Assembly (NCBI RefSeq): GCF_001507595.1
Contig: NZ_LQBQ01000036.1
Span: 1 to 64,000, forward strand
Reading direction: 5' to 3'
From: Ruegeria marisrubri
Lineage (GTDB): Bacteria > Pseudomonadota > Alphaproteobacteria > Rhodobacterales > Rhodobacteraceae
Length of the DNA: 64,000 nucleotides
Part shown: one piece after another, positions 16,325 to 24,442 of the stretch
Numbering within the stretch: the first letter of the stretch is position 1
How the letters are laid out: each line of letters begins with the position of its first letter
Translations under genes and position numbers: made by a program
Notes under the pieces: model-generated
What the model was told of the DNA's origin: nothing
What the model saw: only the letters and a program-made list of their open reading frames with translations
Databases searched by the model: none

Positions 16325-17122
16325 TTATCGCCGGCGTAGCGCCGGGCCCACAAGCGCGGTGGCAACGAACAGAAGCGTCGCGGCGCACACGATGCTCGGG
16401 CCGGCTGGCGTGTCACCCAGATAGGCCCCGCCAAGCCCGCCGATCGCTGCGGTTCCGCCGAGCGCCGCTGCCGCGAAGGCCATGCTTTCGGGCGTGCGCA
16501 CCAGCGGGCGGGCCGCTGCCGCCGGGATCACCAGAAGCGCCGCGATCAGAAGGACGCCGACCACCTTGATGGCGACAGCGACGACCAGCGCCAGGGCAAG
16601 GGTCAGCCACAGCTCTTCGCGCCTGGGGTCGATGCCCGAGGCCCGGGCTAGATCGGGGTTCAGTGTCGCGGTCAGCAGAGCGGACCAGCGCCAGGCCATC
16701 AGCCCCACGATCAGCGCGCCGCCCAGCCAGATCGCGGCCAAGTCGCCCCGGGTGACGGCAAGGATGTCGCCGAACAGAAAGGCGCTCAGGTCCAGCCGCA
16801 CATCGGCCAGCAGCGACACCGCCACCATGCCGGCGGCCAGCGCGGTATGGGCCATCACGCCCAACAGCGTGTCCATCGCATAGCCGCGCCCGCGAAACAC
16901 CGTCACGGTCAGCCCCATGACCAGCGCGGCCATGATGATCGCAGGCAGGAGCGGCAGAGAAAAGCTCAGGGCCAGCGCCACCCCAAGAATGGCGGCATGG
17001 GCGGTTGCCTCTCCGAAATAGGCCATGCGGCGCCAGACGACGAAACAGCCCAGGGGCGCGGCGGCAAAGGCGACGCCGAGCCCGGCGAGCGCGGCGCGGA
17101 TCATGAAATCGTCAAGCATCAC
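16325..17122 (-). CDS. znuB: Zinc ABC transporter permease ZnuB
   Basis: 265 residues with seven to eight hydrophobic helices and family segments CFVVWRRMAYFGEATAHAAI and LLIAALLVIPAAAARPL. This is the ABC-3 permease family for Zn/Mn uptake. It overlaps znuC by 4 bases (ATGA), so it is translationally coupled. Zur control is expected from the operon's position next to zur and the palindromes upstream. Confidence 0.93.
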   Translation of the reverse strand: MMLDDFMIRAALAGLGVAFAAAPLGCFVVWRRMAYFGEATAHAAILGVALALSFSLPLLPAIIMAALVMGLTVTVFRGRGYAMDTLLGVMAHTALAAGMVAVSLLADVRLDLSAFLFGDILAVTRGDLAAIWLGGALIVGLMAWRWSALLTATLNPDLARASGIDPRREELWLTLALALVVAVAIKVVGVLLIAALLVIPAAAARPLVRTPESMAFAAAALGGTAAIGGLGGAYLGDTPAGPSIVCAATLLFVATALVGPALRRR

Positions 17123-17883
17123 TGCGCCTTTTCATGTTCATGTTCGTGGTCATGGTGGTGATGGTCATGGTCGTGCGAATGGCTGTGCTGGTGGCGATAC
17201 AGCGCCATCGTGCCCTTGGTGCCAGAGCCGAACAGGGCGCGGTATTCCGGGGCATCGGCCACCATCTGCGGCGAGCCCTGGCAGCAGATATGGCCGTTCA
17301 GGCACAGCACCCTGTCCGAGGCGGCCATGACCACATGCAGGTCGTGGCTGACCATCACGATCGCGCAGCCCAACTCTTGGCGGACCTGTTCGATCCGCTG
17401 GTAAAAGGCGGCGGCCCCCGGCTGGTCGAGGCCCTGCGTGGCCTCGTCCAGCAGCAGAAGCTGCGGGTGCTCGAGCAGCGCCCGCGCCAGCAGGACGCGC
17501 TGGAACTGCCCGCCGGACAGGTCGGTCATCTGGCGGTCGCTCAGGTCCGGAACACCGGCGTTGGCCAGCGCCTCGCGCGCCTTGGCGGCACTGACGCGGC
17601 GCGGCAGCCCCAGGAACCGCTGCACCGTCATCGGCAGCGAGGCATCCAGGGCCAGCTTTTGGGGAACATATCCGATCCGCAGCCCGGGCGCCCGCGTCAC
17701 GCGCCCCTGCGCCAGCGGCACGGCGCCGATGAGCGCGCGCAGAAAGGTCGATTTCCCCGATCCGTTCGGACCGACTATGGTGACGATCTCTCCGGCCGCG
17801 ATTTCGACGTCGATACCCTGCAGGATCGGCCGCCCGTCCAGACGCACGGACACGTCCTTTGCCGCGATCAGGGGGGCGGTCAT
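17119..17883 (-). CDS. znuC: Zinc ABC transporter ATPase ZnuC with histidine-rich C-terminal tail
   Basis: 254 residues starting MTAPLIAAKDVSVRLDGRPI; the start overlaps the zur stop (ATGA). Walker A is GPNGSGKSTFLRAL, the Q-loop is YVPQKL, the signature is LSGGQFQRVLLARAL, Walker B is LLLLDEAT and the switch histidine is in VMVSHDLH. The last 24 residues hold about 12 histidines alternating with Asp, Ser and Glu (HSHSHDHDHHHHDHEHEHEK), a probable cytoplasmic zinc-binding tail that could sense or buffer the imported metal. It powers ZnuB. Confidence 0.93.
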   Translation of the reverse strand: MTAPLIAAKDVSVRLDGRPILQGIDVEIAAGEIVTIVGPNGSGKSTFLRALIGAVPLAQGRVTRAPGLRIGYVPQKLALDASLPMTVQRFLGLPRRVSAAKAREALANAGVPDLSDRQMTDLSGGQFQRVLLARALLEHPQLLLLDEATQGLDQPGAAAFYQRIEQVRQELGCAIVMVSHDLHVVMAASDRVLCLNGHICCQGSPQMVADAPEYRALFGSGTKGTMALYRHQHSHSHDHDHHHHDHEHEHEKAQ

Positions 17884-18359
17884 GCCTGCGCTCCGGCGCA
17901 GTCGGGGCAGAGCCCTTCGGCCTCGACCACGATCCTTTCGATGTGAAACCCCGTCTTGCCGGCGGCAATGCCCAGGCGGCCTTGCGTCAACTCGGTCTCC
18001 GCCTCGGCCACCGCCTTGCATTGGCGGCAGACCAGAAAGGCCGGCACATGGTCGCGGGTCGGGTGGGCGCAGGCGGTATAGGCATTCAGGCGCTCGATCC
18101 GGTGGACGAACCCGTGCTGCACCAAAAAGTCCAGCGCGCGGTAGACCACGGGGGGTTGAGAGCCAATACCCTCGGCCGCGAGGATGTCGAGAATCTCATA
18201 GGCCCCCATCGCGCGGTGTTTCTCCAGCAGGATCTCCAGAACCCGGCGGCGGGCCGGGGTGAATTGCAGCTTGCGCTCGGCGCATTTGGACTCGGCCTGC
18301 GACAGGGCCGTGGCGATGCAGTGGCTGTGGTCGTGCTGGTGGAAACCGATCGTGGCCAT
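17880..18359 (-). CDS. zur: Zinc uptake regulator Zur (Fur family)
   Basis: 159 residues from ATG 18359. The N-terminus has a His-rich start (FHQHDHSHCIATAL), then the winged helix (LQFTPARRRVLEILL and SQPPVVYRALDFLVQHGFVH) and the dimer domain with structural zinc cysteines CRQC and CPDC. The AYTACAHP segment supplies regulatory ligands. With zinc bound, Zur represses zinc uptake. It is the first gene of zur-znuC-znuB, so it likely represses itself through the palindromes just upstream. Confidence 0.92.
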   Translation of the reverse strand: MATIGFHQHDHSHCIATALSQAESKCAERKLQFTPARRRVLEILLEKHRAMGAYEILDILAAEGIGSQPPVVYRALDFLVQHGFVHRIERLNAYTACAHPTRDHVPAFLVCRQCKAVAEAETELTQGRLGIAAGKTGFHIERIVVEAEGLCPDCAGAQA

Positions 18360-18388
18360 GGGGTGCTCCGCGAGGATGTTTTCCGCTT

Positions 18389-18440
18389 GATATGTTATAA
18401 CGTCGTCGCTATCAAGCACGCCAAGATGTAATAACATATC
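18389..18440. promoter_or_regulatory. Two Zur-box-like palindromes in the zur-znuA divergent promoter
   Basis: Compared with the symmetric pattern GATATGTTATAACATATC, the site at 18389-18406 matches 14 of 18 and the site at 18423-18440 matches 15 of 18. In each, the half facing away from the other site is perfect. Centres are 34 bases apart, about three helical turns. One box would serve the zur operon and the other znuA. Confidence 0.75.
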
Positions 18441-18453
18441 AATGCGAGGGTCC

Positions 18454-19401
18454 ATGCTCCGGTTTTCTCTGGTTGCTGCGGTGTCTGTCTGGGCGGGTGC
18501 AGGCGTTGCTGACGTTCCGCGGGTCGCGACCGACATCGCGCCTGTTCATTCGCTGGTGTCGCAGGTCATGGAGGGCGTCGGGGCGCCGGACCTGATCCTG
18601 CGACCGGGCGCCTCGCCGCATGACTATGCCCTGCGCCCGTCCGAGGCGCGGGCGCTGCAGTCGGCGGACATCGTGGTGTGGGTCGGCGAGGCCCTGACCC
18701 CGTGGATGTCCAAGCCGCTGGAATCTCTTTCTCCGGATGCGCAGAAGCTGGAACTGATGGAGGTCGAGGGCACAGTTCTGCACGACTTCCGGGATCTGTC
18801 CGAGCAAGAGGAAGAACACGGGCGTGAAGAGGATCATCACGAGCACGACGAGCACACGGACGCGCACGGCCATGACCACGAAGGCGCGGACCCGCATGTC
18901 TGGTTGGACCCGGCGAACGCGCGTGTGTGGCTGACCCATATCGCCGACGCGCTGTCGGAACTCGACCCGGACAACGCGCCGCTCTACCGGAAAAACGCCC
19001 AAGCTGCGCGGGACCGGCTTGCGGGGCTGGAAGGCGATCTGGCGAAGCGACTGAGTGCGATGCAGGGTGTCGGCTACATCTCGTTCCACGATGCCTACCA
19101 GTATTTCGAAAAGAGGTTCGCGCTGGAGCCGGTCGGCACCATCAGCCTGAGCGATGCCAGCACGCCCGGCCCGGCGCGGCTAGCGGCGCTGAGGGATCGT
19201 GTCGCGGGCAGCGGCGTGCGCTGCGCCTTTTCCGAGCCGCAGTTCGATACACGGCTGTTCCAGGCGGCGATCGACGGGGAGCCGGTGAAGACATACGAGC
19301 TTGATCCGCTGGGTGTCGGACTTGAACCCGGCGCGGGGCTGTATCCCGCGCTGTTGGAAAAGATGGCCGCCAGTTTCGAGGCCTGCGCCAAAGGCGAATG
19401 A
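18454..19401 (+). CDS. znuA: Zinc ABC transporter substrate-binding protein ZnuA
   Basis: 315 residues. The second ATG (18454) is chosen because GAGGG precedes it. A signal peptide (SLVAAVSVWAGAGVA) is followed by zinc ligand histidines in IAPVHSLVSQ, GASPHDYALRP and the YISFHDAYQY motif. A His/Asp/Glu-rich loop (EEDHHEHDEHTDAHGHDH, about 125-143) is characteristic of ZnuA and may bind extra zinc. It captures zinc in the periplasm for ZnuBC and is divergent from zur-znuCB, sharing a Zur-type control region. Confidence 0.93.
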   Translation: MLRFSLVAAVSVWAGAGVADVPRVATDIAPVHSLVSQVMEGVGAPDLILRPGASPHDYALRPSEARALQSADIVVWVGEALTPWMSKPLESLSPDAQKLELMEVEGTVLHDFRDLSEQEEEHGREEDHHEHDEHTDAHGHDHEGADPHVWLDPANARVWLTHIADALSELDPDNAPLYRKNAQAARDRLAGLEGDLAKRLSAMQGVGYISFHDAYQYFEKRFALEPVGTISLSDASTPGPARLAALRDRVAGSGVRCAFSEPQFDTRLFQAAIDGEPVKTYELDPLGVGLEPGAGLYPALLEKMAASFEACAKGE

Positions 19402-19410
19402 GCGCCTGCG

Positions 19411-20466
19411 TCAGGCCGAGCGGAACCCTTCGATCAACTGGCGCAGGCCAAACGCGGCGCCGGCGAAGATCGAGATGAAGGTGACGGGCGCGCTGATCGA
19501 CAGCAGGCTGAAGGCGGTCATGCCCTGGCCCACGGTGCAGCCGATTGCCAGAACGGCGCCGACGCCCATGATCGCGGCGCCGACAATCTGGCGTCGCAAC
19601 TCGCGCGGGTCTTCGCAGGCTTCCCAGCGGAAATGGCCGCGGATCATCGAGCCGATGAAGGCTCCGGTCCAGACACCGGCCACCGAGCCGACGGCGAAGG
19701 AAACCGGCCGCAGGCTGCCGGTCATGGCAAAGAGGATGGTTTCTCCGACCGGCGCCGAGAAGCTGTGCGAGACGACCGGAAGCGCCTCGAAACCATGCTC
19801 GGACACCCAGGCGGTGCCGCCCCAACCCGATACGATGGCCAAACCGACCACGAGGGACCAGAAGATTGCCTTGGGGCTTTGCCGCAGAGAGGCTCCGCTC
19901 AGGGCCGCGGCGCAGATCATGACCCCGATTGCAAGGCCAATGGCGCTGAGCGGCAAGCCGGTCAGTGCCGCGGCGTGGTGCGCAAGGCCCGGCGGGGTCT
20001 CGGACGTGACCGGAACCTGCGGGAAGAAGAAATTGCGAACCGGGGCCAGGGGGCCGCTCAGGGCGACATAGGTGAACACGCCCATCACCAGAACGATGAC
20101 GAAAGACCTCAGATCACCGCCGCCGAGCCGGGCAATGGCGCCGTATCCGCAATTGCCGGACAACGCCATTCCGTATCCGAACATCAGCCCGCCGATGATC
20201 GAGGCCAGCGGCATCCAGCGGATCGACAGATAGTAGCTCTCGCCGGGGTCGAGCAGGCCGAATGCAATCAGCGTGAAGCTGCCCAGAACCGCGCTGCCGA
20301 TGGCCAGGGCCCACATGCGCATGCGCAGGTCAGAACCGCCATAGAGCAGATCCTCGATGGCGCCGAGCGTGCAGAACCGCCCCAGCCGCGCGGCAAGTCC
20401 CAGCAGGATGCCCCCGCCAAAACCCACTGCGGCAACGATGTGGTGCTCGGTGAGAAATTCGAACAT
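19411..20466 (-). CDS. soxT: YeeE/YedE-family sulfur-compound transporter at the sox locus
   Basis: 351 residues with about nine to ten membrane helices and the conserved cysteine motifs of the YeeE/TsuA family: GRFCTLGA (Cys32), SGNCGYGA (Cys106) and AIGCTVGQGM. Family members move thiosulfate or sulfane sulfur across the inner membrane. Position beside soxR and soxS fits the gene called soxT in other sox clusters; the exact substrate is inferred. It is a fused full-length protein, unlike the split pair near 54-55 kb. It lies 136 bases downstream of soxR, behind a terminator-like hairpin. Confidence 0.82.
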   Translation of the reverse strand: MFEFLTEHHIVAAVGFGGGILLGLAARLGRFCTLGAIEDLLYGGSDLRMRMWALAIGSAVLGSFTLIAFGLLDPGESYYLSIRWMPLASIIGGLMFGYGMALSGNCGYGAIARLGGGDLRSFVIVLVMGVFTYVALSGPLAPVRNFFFPQVPVTSETPPGLAHHAAALTGLPLSAIGLAIGVMICAAALSGASLRQSPKAIFWSLVVGLAIVSGWGGTAWVSEHGFEALPVVSHSFSAPVGETILFAMTGSLRPVSFAVGSVAGVWTGAFIGSMIRGHFRWEACEDPRELRRQIVGAAIMGVGAVLAIGCTVGQGMTAFSLLSISAPVTFISIFAGAAFGLRQLIEGFRSA

Positions 20467-20505
20467 GGTGCTGCGCGCTCCGGTGACAAAAAGTCATTCC
20501 GAGGA

Positions 20506-20525
20506 ACATGCAGATAATATCATGT
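20506..20525. promoter_or_regulatory. Weak palindrome upstream of soxT
   Basis: ACATG-N10-CATGT encloses CAGATAATAT, which shares the GATAAT core with sites before soxV (21479) and soxX (22962). It lies 40 bases before the soxT start on the minus strand. A SoxR site is possible but the match to ATTC-N8-GAAT is poor. Confidence 0.3.
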
Positions 20526-20559
20526 GTGCGCAAGCAGAGTCACTGCCCTGGATGCGAGC

Positions 20560-20603
20560 AGGTTTCAAGAAAAAGAGAGCTCAGTTTCCAAGGATCGGAA
20601 ACT
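20560..20603 (-). terminator. Intrinsic terminator overlapping the soxR stop
   Basis: On the minus strand AGTTTCC-gatcctt-GGAAACT begins in the stop codon of soxR and is followed by a CT-rich run with TTTTT. It would separate soxR from soxT expression. Confidence 0.6.
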
Positions 20604-20947
20604 CAGTCCTCTTCTTCGCAAAACAGTTCATAAACCGTTTCCAGCATACGCCGGGGTTTGTCATCGGCCAGACGGTAGTAGATCGCCTTGCCTTCACGGC
20701 GCGGAATGACCAGCCCTTCGAGCCGCAGGCGCGAAAGCTGCTGCGAAACGGCCGCCTGGCGCGCCGAAAGCAGGTCTTCCAGTTCGGTGACGGATTTCTC
20801 GCCGGACACGAGGTGGCACAGGATCATCAGCCGCCCTTCGTGGCTGATTGCCTTGAGAAAATTCGACGCGCGGGTCGCGTTTTCGACCATCTTGTCGAGT
20901 TCTTCTTCCGCCATATCACTTGAAAACTGGGGCAGTGCCATTGTCAA
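20603..20947 (-). CDS. soxR: ArsR-family sulfur-responsive repressor SoxR
   Basis: 114 residues. The winged helix reads SVTELEDLLSARQAAVSQQL and the wing is VIPRREGKAIYYRL. Two cysteines, Cys44 (MILCHL) and Cys110 (ELFCEEED), sit where the BigR/SqrR/SoxR group forms a di- or tetrasulfide bond with sulfane sulfur, releasing DNA. It most likely represses the divergent soxVW and soxX operons until reduced sulfur is available. The alternative start MALPQ two codons later is possible. No relation to the MerR-type SoxR of enteric redox stress. Confidence 0.88.
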   Translation of the reverse strand: MTMALPQFSSDMAEEELDKMVENATRASNFLKAISHEGRLMILCHLVSGEKSVTELEDLLSARQAAVSQQLSRLRLEGLVIPRREGKAIYYRLADDKPRRMLETVYELFCEEED

Positions 20948-21080
20948 AGTTCCCTACATTCCCGAAAGCCGGTCTTGCGCGAAACCGAGTCGCGAATTGA
21001 TTTGGTCCGTGCCGTTACACGCTTCCCGCAGGATTTTCCACAGGCAGGAACGAAATATTCGCAACTGATGTTTTGTCAGC

Positions 21081-21452
21081 TCAGCTTTCCTCTGTTTTTT
21101 GTGCTCCATAATTCGTGTGGGTTGTCAAAAGCCGCTCCAGAAGCGGCCAGAAAAAGTTCTCGCCCGGATAACCTTCCAGTCGGGCCAGCTCCTCGCCGCT
21201 TTCAACGACAATGAATGTCGGTGTGAAATGCACCGGGCGCTGCAGTTTCAGGTCGTGGGGTATGTCATGGCGCGAAACGCGCCGCAGCGGGGCAAACCGG
21301 CCTTCGGCTGTCTTGGGGTAGGCGGGCGCAATCTCTGCGTTCCAACGTTCGCACCAGGCGCATCCGGCCTCTTCGACCATCACGAGTTCGGCTGCCCGAG
21401 CAGGGGTCAGCGCCAAAACTGATAAGACGAGGACGATGAAAAACCGAAACAT
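21081..21452 (-). CDS. soxS: Periplasmic thioredoxin SoxS
   Basis: 123 residues from the ATG at 21452, which gives a clean signal peptide (FFIVLVLSVLALTPARA). The redox motif CAWC is at residues 31-34 and the cis-Pro loop is FTPTFIVV. In Paracoccus-type sox systems SoxS reduces periplasmic Sox components, keeping the SoxY swinging-arm cysteine active, with electrons passed through SoxV. It is divergent from soxV over a 96-base promoter region. Confidence 0.85.
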   Translation of the reverse strand: MFRFFIVLVLSVLALTPARAAELVMVEEAGCAWCERWNAEIAPAYPKTAEGRFAPLRRVSRHDIPHDLKLQRPVHFTPTFIVVESGEELARLEGYPGENFFWPLLERLLTTHTNYGAQKTEES

Positions 21453-21463
21453 GGGCGCAGCAG

Positions 21464-21500
21464 TTGACCTTTTTGTTTCAGATAATGTAATATGAATGTA
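21464..21500 (+). promoter_or_regulatory. soxV promoter with embedded GATAAT motif
   Basis: TTGACC (21464-21469), 18-base spacer, TAATAT (21488-21493). The spacer carries CAGATAATG (21479-21487), which resembles the palindromic core upstream of soxX. A repressor bound here would block RNA polymerase. The direct repeat TATGAATG-TATGAAT follows. Confidence 0.45.
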
Positions 21501-21548
21501 TGAATTTTGCAACCGGGACGGTTGCCGAAAGGTCAGGCAGGTGGCGGA

Positions 21549-22286
21549 ATGCTGGAAATCTCCCTGATGGGGGCCTTGGTCGCAGGGGTGCTGAGTTTCT
21601 TCACGCCCTGCATTCTGCCGATGGTGCCGTTCTATCTATCCTATCTCGGTGGGCTGAGCATCGCCGAACTGCGCGATGACGGAGAGATCGCGCCCGGTGC
21701 GCAGAAAAGACTGCTGATTTCGGCGGTGATGTTCGCGCTGGGCGTCACCACGATCTTCATGCTGCTGGGCATGGGGGCGACGGCCCTGGGCCAGTTGTTC
21801 GGCAGGTATCTGGATGCTCTGTCATACGTCGCCGCCGCGATCCTTCTGGTCTTCGGGCTGCATTTTCTCGGAGTTGTCCGCATCCCGTTGCTCTATCGCG
21901 AGGCCCGGCTTGAAAGCCGGGCCGAGGCCTCGACGGTTGCCGGCGCCTATCTGATGGGGCTGGCCTTTGGCTTTGGCTGGACGCCGTGTGTCGGCCCGGC
22001 CCTGGCCTCGATCCTGATGATCGCCTCGGGCATGGGCGAACTCTGGCGCGGCGCGTTTCTGCTTTTCGTCTATGGTGTAGGGATGACCGCCCCGTTCGTC
22101 ATCGCGGCGTTGTTCGCCAAGCCGTTTCTGCACTGGGTCCAGCGACATCGCGCTGCCTTTGCCTGGGTCGAAAAGGCCATGGGCGCGATGCTGGTGCTGT
22201 TCGCCGTGCTGATTGCAACCGGCGGCGTGAACCTGATTGCCGACGCCATGATCCGGTGGGTGCCCGGATTTTCCAGCATCGGCTGA
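21549..22286 (+). CDS. soxV: CcdA-like membrane thiol transporter SoxV
   Basis: 245 residues beginning MLEISLMGALVAGVLSFFTP, with six membrane helices and the CcdA/DsbD-type cysteines in FTPCILPMVPFYLSYLGG and GWTPCVGPALASIL. It carries electrons from cytoplasmic thioredoxin to periplasmic SoxS and SoxW. The start used here follows GGTGGCGGA; upstream codons lack signal-like features. It is followed 18 bases later by soxW in the same operon. Confidence 0.9.
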   Translation: MLEISLMGALVAGVLSFFTPCILPMVPFYLSYLGGLSIAELRDDGEIAPGAQKRLLISAVMFALGVTTIFMLLGMGATALGQLFGRYLDALSYVAAAILLVFGLHFLGVVRIPLLYREARLESRAEASTVAGAYLMGLAFGFGWTPCVGPALASILMIASGMGELWRGAFLLFVYGVGMTAPFVIAALFAKPFLHWVQRHRAAFAWVEKAMGAMLVLFAVLIATGGVNLIADAMIRWVPGFSSIG

Positions 22287-22304
22287 ACAAGGGAGGAGCC
22301 TGAC

Positions 22305-22883
22305 ATGAAACACCTGATTGGCGGAGTGGTGGCGCTTGCGCTCGCGGCCCCGGTCTGGGCTTCTGAGTTGGGGGATGACGGTCTGCACAAGGCCGCATGG
22401 ATGCGCGAAACCTTCAAGGATCTGGGCGAGGATTTCGCCGAGGCCCAGTCCGAGGGCAAGCGCCTGATGCTGCTGGTCGAGCAGCGCGGCTGTCTCTACT
22501 GCAAGGACATGCACGAAAACACCTTCACCGATCCGAGGGTGCTGAAGCTGCTGGAAGAAACCTATTTCCCCATCCAGATCAACCTGCATGGCGACACCGA
22601 GGTGGTGGACATGGATGGCGAGGTTCTCACCGAGAAGGAGGCCGCCCGTCGCTGGGGCGTCCTGTTCACGCCCACGATGATCTTCCTGCCGGTCGAGCCG
22701 GACCCCGAACGCTCTGCGGCGGAACAGGCGGTGGCGATCATGCCGGGGGCGTTTGCAGCCGGTACGACTCTGGACCTGCTGACCTGGGTCGCCGAAGAGC
22801 GATATCTCGACCAGTCCGAGGAAGATTTCCAACGTTATCACGCACGCATGATTCGCGAACGCGACGACGGAGACACCCGGTAG
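22305..22883 (+). CDS. soxW: Periplasmic thioredoxin-like protein SoxW
   Basis: 192 residues. A signal peptide ends near PVWA; the redox motif is CLYC (Cys63, Cys66) in EQRGCLYCKDMHE; cis-Pro lies in FTPTMIFL. The C-terminal helix region (EEDFQRYHARMIRE) is longer than in ordinary thioredoxins, as in SoxW homologues. It receives electrons from SoxV; its sox target is less well defined than that of SoxS. GGGAGGAG precedes the ATG. Confidence 0.87.
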   Translation: MKHLIGGVVALALAAPVWASELGDDGLHKAAWMRETFKDLGEDFAEAQSEGKRLMLLVEQRGCLYCKDMHENTFTDPRVLKLLEETYFPIQINLHGDTEVVDMDGEVLTEKEAARRWGVLFTPTMIFLPVEPDPERSAAEQAVAIMPGAFAAGTTLDLLTWVAEERYLDQSEEDFQRYHARMIRERDDGDTR

Positions 22884-22950
22884 CCGGGAAATCATGCACC
22901 GTTCGGTCATGAAAATATCATTGCGAGACGCGGCTTTGTGGTGAAACAAA

Positions 22951-22980
22951 ACAAAAAATTCACGATAATGAATTTGTTGT
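22951..22980. promoter_or_regulatory. Probable SoxR operator upstream of soxX
   Basis: A 30-base inverted repeat: arms ACAA-a-AAATTC and GAATTT-g-TTGT around ACGATAAT, 10 of 11 positions paired. Its core is ATTC-N8-GAAT, the half-site spacing I recall for the SqrR repressor of Rhodobacter capsulatus, a close relative of SoxR. It lies 80-109 bases before the soxX ATG in the longest gap of the cluster. Confidence 0.7.
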
Positions 22981-23059
22981 TGCGTCCGGCACCTGCTGTG
23001 CCCTACGGTATACCAACCGAATTCGCCGCGCCCGGGCGCGGCAGTCTAGGGGAGGACAC

Positions 23060-23539
23060 ATGAAACTAGCATCTCTGACATTGGCGGCGGCTCTGACGGG
23101 CGGCGTTGCGCTTGCAGGCGAAGTCGCTCCGAAGGAAGTGGCGTTCACCGAAGACGGAGCTATCGAGGCTTCCTTGACCGGAACCCCGGGCGACGCGGCC
23201 AACGGCGCGATGATCGTCGGAGAAAAGTCCAAGGGCAACTGCGTGGCCTGCCACCAGGTGTCCGCTCTGGCCGATGTCCCGTTCCAGGGTGAAGTCGGGC
23301 CCTCGCTCGATGGCGCCGGAAGCCGCTGGAGCGAGGCTGAACTGCGCGGGCTGGTGGCCAATGCGAAGAAAACGTTCGACGGCACGGTGATGCCGGCCTT
23401 CTACAAGGTCGATGGCTTCATTCGGCCGGGCGATGCCTATACCGGCAAAGCGCCGGCCGGGCCGCTCTCGCCCATTCTGAGTGCGCAGGAGATCGAGGAC
23501 GTCGTCGCGTTCCTCATGACCCTGAAAGACGAGTCCTAA
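23060..23539 (+). CDS. soxX: Monoheme cytochrome c SoxX
   Basis: 159 residues. A signal peptide (TLAAALTGGVALAG) is followed by the heme motif CVACH (61-65) and the axial methionine at TVMPAF (Met111). It pairs with SoxA as the SoxXA thiosulfate:SoxY ligase, which attaches thiosulfate to SoxY and passes two electrons to small cytochromes. It is the first gene of the main sox operon, preceded by AGGGGAGGA and, further up, the SoxR-type palindrome. Confidence 0.95.
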   Translation: MKLASLTLAAALTGGVALAGEVAPKEVAFTEDGAIEASLTGTPGDAANGAMIVGEKSKGNCVACHQVSALADVPFQGEVGPSLDGAGSRWSEAELRGLVANAKKTFDGTVMPAFYKVDGFIRPGDAYTGKAPAGPLSPILSAQEIEDVVAFLMTLKDES

Positions 23540-23596
23540 CGGAAATATCAGCTGGCCGCGCGCAGCGCGCCCGGCGTTTTGTAAAGGAGAGAAACG

Positions 23597-24013
23597 ATGG
23601 ATTTCACACGTCGCGAAACCTTTGGCTTGGCCTTGGGTGCTGCGGCCCTGACCGTTCTGCCGTTCCGCGCCAACGCGGCGGCCGAGGACAGGATTGCCGA
23701 GTTCACCGGTGGGGCGGACATGGCCGAAGGCGGCGTTACGCTGACCGCGCCCGAGATCGCCGAGAACGGCAACACCGTTCCGATCGAGGTGAGCGCACCG
23801 GGGGCCTCGGCCATCATGGTTCTGGCCATGGGCAACCCCGAGCCCGGCGTGGCGACCTTCAACTTCGGTCCGCTGGCCGCGTCGCAGGCCGCATCGACCC
23901 GCATTCGTCTGGCCGGCACGCAGGATGTCGTGGCCATCGCCAAGATGGCCGACGGTTCCTTCGCCAAGGCCACCGCGACCGTGAAAGTCACCATCGGGGG
24001 CTGTGGCGGCTAA
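23597..24013 (+). CDS. soxY: Sulfur carrier protein SoxY
   Basis: 138 residues. A twin-arginine signal (FTRRETFGLALGAA) shows export in folded form with SoxZ. The C-terminus ends VTIGGCGG, the universal SoxY swinging arm whose Cys136 carries the sulfur intermediates during thiosulfate oxidation. AAAGGAGAG precedes the ATG. It forms a heterodimer with SoxZ, encoded 34 bases downstream. Confidence 0.97.
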   Translation: MDFTRRETFGLALGAAALTVLPFRANAAAEDRIAEFTGGADMAEGGVTLTAPEIAENGNTVPIEVSAPGASAIMVLAMGNPEPGVATFNFGPLAASQAASTRIRLAGTQDVVAIAKMADGSFAKATATVKVTIGGCGG

Positions 24014-24047
24014 GTGCTGCCCTTCCGCAGAGACAGGAGAATTTGAA

Positions 24048-24377
24048 ATGGCATCTGGTGTGAAACCCCGCGTCAAGGTCCCGAAATCCGCTGCCGCAGG
24101 CGAAGCGGTCACGATCAAGACCCTGATCAGCCACAAGATGGAAAGCGGTCAGCGCAAGGACAAGGAAGGCAACGTCATTCCGCGTTCGATCATCAACCGC
24201 TTCACCTGCGAGTTCAACGGTCAGATGGTCCTCGACGTGACGATGGAGCCGGCGATCTCGACCAACCCGTATTTCCAGTTCGAGGCGACTGTCCCCGAGG
24301 CAGGCGAGTTCGCCTTTACCTGGTATGACGACGACGGCTCGGTCTACGAAGAAAAGAAGGCGATTAAGGTCGCGTAA
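24048..24377 (+). CDS. soxZ: SoxYZ complex partner SoxZ
   Basis: 109 residues starting MASGVKPRVKVPKSAAAGEA, with no signal peptide: SoxZ is co-exported with SoxY through the Tat route. It is an immunoglobulin-like beta-sandwich (SoxZ motifs IKTLISHKMESGQR and FTWYDDDGSVYEE). ACAGGAGA precedes the ATG. It supports SoxY as the carrier complex presenting sulfur to SoxXA, SoxB and SoxCD. Confidence 0.97.
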   Translation: MASGVKPRVKVPKSAAAGEAVTIKTLISHKMESGQRKDKEGNVIPRSIINRFTCEFNGQMVLDVTMEPAISTNPYFQFEATVPEAGEFAFTWYDDDGSVYEEKKAIKVA

Positions 24378-24442
24378 CCCGCGATCAGGATCCCGCCCGC
24401 GGGGATGGCGGGCGGGGGCGATCACCCAAGGGAGGAAACCGA

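Noticed and set aside
20603..20947. MerR-type redox regulator SoxR because of the shared gene name
   Set aside because: The protein is a 114-residue ArsR-family winged helix with two cysteines, not an iron-sulfur MerR protein.
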